Source of the DNA: Alphaproteobacteria bacterium
GTDB taxonomy: Bacteria > Pseudomonadota > Alphaproteobacteria > Rhizobiales > Aestuariivirgaceae
Direction: 5' to 3'
Assembly: GCA_026400595.1 (NCBI GenBank)
Contig: JAPLOT010000005.1
Coordinates: 1-10,464, forward strand
DNA: 10,464 nt
How positions within the stretch are numbered: the first letter of the stretch is position 1; each line of letters begins with the position of its first letter. The notes under the pieces are model-generated. The model did no database searches, was not told the origin of the DNA, and was given only the letters and a program-made list of their open reading frames with translations. Positions 7,426 through 10,464 of the stretch are shown piece after piece. Both the position numbers and the translations under genes were made by a program.

Positions 7426-7815
7426 CTATTCCCTGTCGAGGGCCCGCCTGATCTCAGCGGGTGAGACGCCAAACTGCCGGGCAACGACCGTTGGCTTCAC
7501 GCCAGCTTTAAGAGCCGCCCGGATTGCATTCACCTTGGCTTGCGGGAGCGCCGGACCAGGGACATTCCTGCCAGCGCTCTGCCGTTCCTTGTCCTGCGGC
7601 CATCGGCGGCTACGTTCGGCATTGACCGCCTTCGACAGGCGTTCCAGTTCCTCATCTGCAAGTCGCTCGAGTGCTCCCGCAAGATCGCGTGGCAACAGCG
7701 GTGGAAGCGGCGCAGTGACGCGCTCTGAACCTCCCGACCCCGCCCCTCTTCGGGGATCGGCAGATCCCGATGGGCGGTCCGAAGCAGAGTCCACCGATGG
7801 CAGCCGCCTGACCAT
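7426..7815 (-). CDS. Small phage protein with C-terminal helix-turn-helix, function unknown
   Basis: This 129-residue protein lies upstream of terS on the same strand. Residues 1-40 are Ser/Gly/Pro/Arg-rich and may be disordered or partly not translated. No ribosome binding site supports ATG 7815, and no other ATG is in frame, so the start is uncertain. Residues about 42-72 form a charged helix, LPRDLAGALERLADEELERL continuing SKAVNAERSRR. Residues about 92-128 look like an HTH: KVNAIRAALKAGVKPTVVAR then QFGVSPAEIRRAL. In a 22-residue gap-free alignment of this part with the plus-strand protein at 4396-4698, 11 positions are identical. Its location suggests a phage DNA-binding or regulatory protein, perhaps late-gene control or an accessory to TerS; neither can be shown from sequence. 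Confidence 0.6.
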   Translation of the reverse strand: MVRRLPSVDSASDRPSGSADPRRGAGSGGSERVTAPLPPLLPRDLAGALERLADEELERLSKAVNAERSRRWPQDKERQSAGRNVPGPALPQAKVNAIRAALKAGVKPTVVARQFGVSPAEIRRALDRE

Positions 7816-8016
7816 GGCGAAAACTATGGCTCAGAACACGTTTCTACGCAAAGTTGCCCGCCCAAGGGCAGTGCACGGTGATCCAAGTCAAGGCAAATTC
7901 TACGAGGTCAAGTTCTCATGACACGGGCTTCAGTGGTCTGTATCTGCCTACTGGAGTTCAGTACCGGACCTGAGTCGCCTGAGACGAAATCGCTTCTGCA
8001 AGAGGACCAAGCCTTT

Positions 8017-8595
8017 ATGATCGAGCCGATTGCCCGGATCCGGGTAACCTTGCAAGGGACCACCCCTGAGATCTGGCGCCGGCTGGATGTGCCGCTGTCC
8101 ACTTCGCTCCTGTCGCTCCATCACATCATCCAGATTGCCATGGGCTGGAAGGATACGCATGGTTTCAGGTTCGAACACGGTGGCAGGCGTTACGGCGTTC
8201 CCGACCCGAACTCTGCCACGATCGAGCCCCAGCTGATCCATGCCAAGACAGTACAGCTCTCGACACTACTGAAGCGCAGTCATGAAAGGCTCCTTTACAT
8301 CTATGACTTCGGGGACAACTGGCGCCACGACATCCTCGTCGAAGACTGCCGGGACGGTGAGGCCAATGTCGACTATCCGGCGTTGGTCGATGGAGCGGGG
8401 CGGTGCCCGCCCGAAGATGTTGGAGGCATCAGTGGCTTCGAAGTGTTCCTCGAGGCGATCGGGGAACCGGATCACCCCGAACACGGTCGGTTGAAGGCAT
8501 GGTACGGCAAACCCTTCAATCCGAATGACATCAACGAGCGGAAGGTGCGTCTCGTCCTCGAAGGCATTGCGGCCCGCAGGCGTGGTTCAGCATGA
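8017..8595 (+). CDS. Plasmid pRiA4b ORF-3 family protein
   Basis: This 192-residue protein matches the pRiA4b ORF-3 family (PRiA4_ORF3), widespread on plasmids, phages and islands and without an established biochemical function. Family signatures are ARIRVTLQGTTPEIWRRLDV (6-25), LSLHHIIQIAMGWKDTHGFR (32-51), YGVPDP (59-64), LLYIYDFGDNWRHDI (92-106) and GAGRCPPEDVGGISGFEVFL (126-145), ending PFNPNDI. I chose ATG 8017 because the family begins here (MIEPIARIRV) and an AAGAGG lies upstream; an upstream ATG at 7918 would add 33 unrelated residues. A 35-codon plus-strand ORF (7814-7921) overlaps that ATG by ATGA, but it is not recognisable. The gene heads a plus-strand cluster with the GIY-YIG and DUF465 genes. 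Confidence 0.88.
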   Translation: MIEPIARIRVTLQGTTPEIWRRLDVPLSTSLLSLHHIIQIAMGWKDTHGFRFEHGGRRYGVPDPNSATIEPQLIHAKTVQLSTLLKRSHERLLYIYDFGDNWRHDILVEDCRDGEANVDYPALVDGAGRCPPEDVGGISGFEVFLEAIGEPDHPEHGRLKAWYGKPFNPNDINERKVRLVLEGIAARRRGSA

Positions 8596-8626
8596 GCCGC
8601 AGCATCAGAACGAGGTCGGCCGGCGC

Positions 8627-8908
8627 GTGACCTGCTTCGTCTATGTCATTGGCAGCATGACACCCCGCGGTTACAGGACCTATGTCGGCTGGACGCTCGA
8701 CCTGGACCGACGGCTCAGCGAGCACAATGCCGGAACCGGTGCAAAGTCCACCCGGGGTCGGTGCTGGCAGCTGATCTATGCCGAAAAGCTGCCAACACGG
8801 ATCGACGCCATGAGCCGGGAATGGCACCTCAATCGAAATCGCCAGCTACGGCGGCAACTGAGCCTCGCCGCAACAGTCGACACGGATCGCCAACCTGTGC
8901 AAACCTAG
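8627..8908 (+). CDS. GIY-YIG nuclease family protein
   Basis: A 93-residue single-domain GIY-YIG protein. This fold carries metal-dependent endonucleases such as SLX1, UvrC N-domains and homing enzymes, and small stand-alone members are common in alphaproteobacteria. Visible motifs are CFVYVIGS for the GIY strand (residues 3-10), YRTYVGWT for the YIG strand (16-23), the conserved Arg R28 in DLDRRLSEHN, and the metal-binding Glu E65 in AMSREWHLNRNRQLRRQL, so the active site looks complete. The frame continues upstream inside the pRiA4b gene. GTG 8627 is chosen because it starts just before the domain and has GAGG 11 nt upstream; GTG 8582 is an alternative, overlapping the previous gene by 14 nt. 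The gap is 31 nt to the gene before and 26 nt to the DUF465 gene after, so an operon is likely. Substrate unknown. Confidence 0.85.
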   Translation: MTCFVYVIGSMTPRGYRTYVGWTLDLDRRLSEHNAGTGAKSTRGRCWQLIYAEKLPTRIDAMSREWHLNRNRQLRRQLSLAATVDTDRQPVQT

Positions 8909-8934
8909 ACGCCGCTCAACAAGAGGCAGATTCA

Positions 8935-9126
8935 ATGACAACCGAAGCCCATCTGGATGCTCTGAAGGCAAAGCACAAGGAACTTGAAGCCAAGCTGGCA
9001 GACGCCATCGCCCATGCCTCATCCACGGACCAGGAACTGGCCGAGATCAAGCACGAGAAACTCAAAATCAAGGACGAGATTGCCCTGCTCGAAGGCAAGC
9101 TGAAGGTCGCCCAATCAGGCTGGTAA
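8935..9126 (+). CDS. DUF465 / YdcH-like small helical-hairpin protein
   Basis: A 63-residue highly charged protein that fits the DUF465/YdcH pattern: EAHLDALKAKHKELEAKLAD (4-23), a short loop with SSTDQEL, then AEIKHEKLKIKDEIALLEGK (36-55). The two amphipathic helices should form an antiparallel coiled coil. Its cellular role is not established. The start is well supported: AAGAGG at 8921-8926 lies 8 nt upstream of ATG 8935, the best ribosome binding site in the plus-strand cluster. Its last codons overlap, tail to tail, the 3' end of the minus-strand methyltransferase by 12 nt (9115-9126). Confidence 0.82.
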   Translation: MTTEAHLDALKAKHKELEAKLADAIAHASSTDQELAEIKHEKLKIKDEIALLEGKLKVAQSGW

Positions 9127-10298
9127 CTTCTCGATCGGGGGCTGCAGGCGTGCCGCCCTCATGTCGTTGAAGGTCCGGTCTTCTCCATCGAGAACCGCCA
9201 CTCCCCCCTTTAGATTCTGCCAGCGCTCGACGATGACATCGACGTACTTCGGATCCAATTCTATTAGCCGGGCCGATCTACCTGTGCGTTCGGCAGCAAT
9301 CATCGTGGTGCCGGAGCCACCGAAGAGATCGAGGACTATATCGCGGCTCTTGGATGAGTTGCGTATGGCTCGTTCGACGAGTTCGACCGGCTTCATGGTC
9401 GGGTGAAGGTCGTTGACCCGCGGCTTGTCGACGAACCAGACATCGCCCTGGTCACGGGCGCCGCACCAGAAGTGGTCGGCCCCCTGCTTCCAGCCATAGA
9501 GGATTGGCTCGTACTGGCGCTGGTAGTCCGCGCGCCCGAGTGTAAAGGTGTTCTTGGCCCAGATCACGAAGGTCGACCACTTGCCGCTGGCAGCGGTGAA
9601 AGCCTTCTGCAGGGTATGAAGCTCGGAGGAGCTCATGCAGATGTAACAGGCGCCCTTGGTGACCGTCAGGAGGTTGACGCAGGCGTCGTAAAGGAACTGG
9701 TAGAACTCGTCGCCCAGGGCATCGTTGAGGATACGCCGGTCCTTCCCCTTCAGCTTCCCCTTGGCGCCGTTGCCATAGTCCACGTTGTAGGGCGGATCCG
9801 AAAACACCATGTCGGCGAGCTGGCCGTCCATGAGGCGCTCGGCATCCGAGAGAGCCGTCGCGTCGCCACACAGCAGTCGATGGTTCCCGAGTATCCACAG
9901 GTCGCCGGGCTTGGAGACAGGCTCCACCGGAACTTCGGGGAGTTCGCTCTCGTCCTCCGGTCTCGGATGAGGTTCGACAGTGCGACCTCGTCCCAGCCCG
10001 CATTGAGCGCCAGCTGATTGTCGGCAATGACCAGCGCCTTTCGCTGCGCCTCCGACAGATTCCCCAGGCGAATGACCGGGACCTCTCGCAACTGCAGGCG
10101 CTTCGCAGCTTCCAATCGGCCATGTCCGGCAATGATCGTGCCCGCCGCATCGACCAGGATCGGGTTGGTCCATCCGAATTCCCGGATGCTCGCAGCGATC
10201 TGGTCGATCTGGCCATCGGAGTGTGTGCGTGGGTTGCCCGCAAATGCGGACAGTGCTGACACATCCACGCGCTCGAGGGCGTAGTTCTCGGGGATCAT
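9115..10298 (-). pseudogene. ParB-like nuclease/partition domain fused to DNA adenine/cytosine-N4 methyltransferase, frameshifted
   Basis: The intact family joins an N-terminal ParB/Srx-like domain to a site-specific DNA methyltransferase and is common in alphaproteobacterial prophages, where it may mask phage DNA from restriction. ATG 10298 has GAGG 5 nt upstream. The first frame (10298 to about 9960) encodes LSAFAGNPRTHSDGQIDQIA, TNPILVDAAGTIIAGHGRLE (GHGR at residues 58-61) and IADNQLALNAGWDEVAL. The methyltransferase lies in another frame (about 9965 to 9115): VSKPGDLWILGNHRLLCGDA, DPPYNVDYG (DPPY at 9787-9798), HPTMKPVELVERAI, and the AdoMet motif LDLFGGSGTTMIAAE (FGGSGTT at 9304-9324). 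DPPY preceding FGGSGTT marks the beta class (N6-adenine or N4-cytosine). Between WDEVAL and PEDESELPEV about 30-40 linker residues expected from relatives are absent, so a deletion with frameshift is likely. The methyltransferase domain itself is complete but lacks a visible start. Confidence 0.85.
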
Positions 10299-10464
10299 CG
10301 GGACCTCGGAATGGGTGGAGAGGGGTGAAACGACGGGCGGCGTCGCCGCGGTTCAAGCCATGTCGATGGAAACCAGGTGGAAACCTGCGAGTGGAAACCT
10401 GGGTGGAAACCTGGGTGGAAACCAGGTGGAAACCTGCCGGTCGAAAAACACCCCAGGTTTCCAC
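10299..10464. repeat. Iteron-like array of TGGAAACC repeats upstream of the ParB-methyltransferase gene
   Basis: TGGAAACC occurs six times in direct orientation, starting at 10367, 10378, 10392, 10404, 10416 and 10427 (steps of 11, 14, 12, 12 and 11 bp, near one helical turn), and once inverted at 10456-10463. Two copies sit in the palindrome CAGGT GGAA ACCTG (10375-10388 and 10424-10437). The array may continue past the window. No convincing gene covers it. Bases 10299-10366 hold the ribosome binding site of the methyltransferase gene and nothing else I can assign. The array could be an operator or iteron-type binding site. Confidence 0.75.

Larger units (their letters stand above)
1..10464. 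mobile_element. Prophage segment: head morphogenesis and DNA packaging region with cargo genes
   Basis: Recognisable TerS, TerL (lambda GpA type), gpW-like, lambda-type portal and prohead protease/capsid genes lie in canonical order on the minus strand, which establishes tailed-phage origin. Plus-strand accessory genes interrupt this order twice. No integrase, att site or tail gene is in the window, so the element's borders are not visible and it extends left beyond the capsid gene. The two frame-disrupted genes (portal and methyltransferase) suggest a resident, possibly defective prophage rather than an active phage genome. Confidence 0.85.

Noticed and set aside
7753..7768. GGGATC-GGCA-GATCCC inverted repeat as a regulatory site
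   Set aside because: A 6-bp stem within the coding sequence of the 7426-7815 gene, with no positional support.
10299..10464. Extension of the methyltransferase frame upstream to a GTG at the right edge
   Set aside because: From 10464 to about 9970 this frame is out of phase with the evident ParB domain and has a composition unlike any protein; the real N-terminus is ATG 10298 in the other frame.
1..10464. CRISPR array, tRNA or rRNA genes, insertion sequence ends, attachment sites
   Set aside because: None seen. The only repeat array (10367-10463) has 11-14 bp spacing, far too short for CRISPR. No transposase or integrase is present.

Overview
The window is the head-and-packaging end of a lambda-like (siphovirus-type) prophage in a high-GC bacterium, most likely an alphaproteobacterium. 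Three things point there: GC-rich codon use, the terminase/gpW/portal/protease-capsid arrangement common in alphaproteobacterial prophages, and accessory families frequent in that class (pRiA4b ORF-3, small GIY-YIG proteins, short DUF465/YdcH proteins). Genus and species cannot be read from the sequence.

The phage backbone is on the minus strand and reads from right to left: a ParB-like/DNA methyltransferase gene (10298 to 9115), a small helix-turn-helix protein (7815 to 7426), small terminase (7198 to 6650), large terminase (6708 to 4702), gpW-type head-tail joining protein (3318 to 3115), portal (3106 to 1645), and a prohead protease fused to the major capsid protein (1635 running off the left edge). 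Tight spacing and overlaps (TerS/TerL overlap, 8 nt gpW-portal, 9 nt portal-protease) indicate late transcription units. Plus-strand genes break the backbone in two places. One is a block between TerL and gpW with a GNAT acetyltransferase and a small HTH protein. The other, between the methyltransferase and the 7426-7815 HTH gene, carries a pRiA4b ORF-3 family protein, a GIY-YIG nuclease and a DUF465/YdcH protein. Both look like cargo ('moron') blocks.

Two backbone genes are broken. The portal switches reading frame near 2123, where about seven conserved residues are missing. The ParB-methyltransferase switches frame near 9960-9970, between its two domains. If these are not assembly errors, the prophage is defective or decaying. 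The capsid gene, terminases and gpW look intact as far as they can be seen. The right edge carries an iteron-like array, six direct copies and one inverted copy of TGGAAACC, just upstream of the methyltransferase gene.

The most interesting points are the protease-capsid fusion with a strong internal start site (a possible built-in way to make capsid subunits without protease), the repeat array, the opposite-strand cargo block between TerL and gpW, and two small proteins with similar C-terminal HTH segments on either side of the terminase genes.
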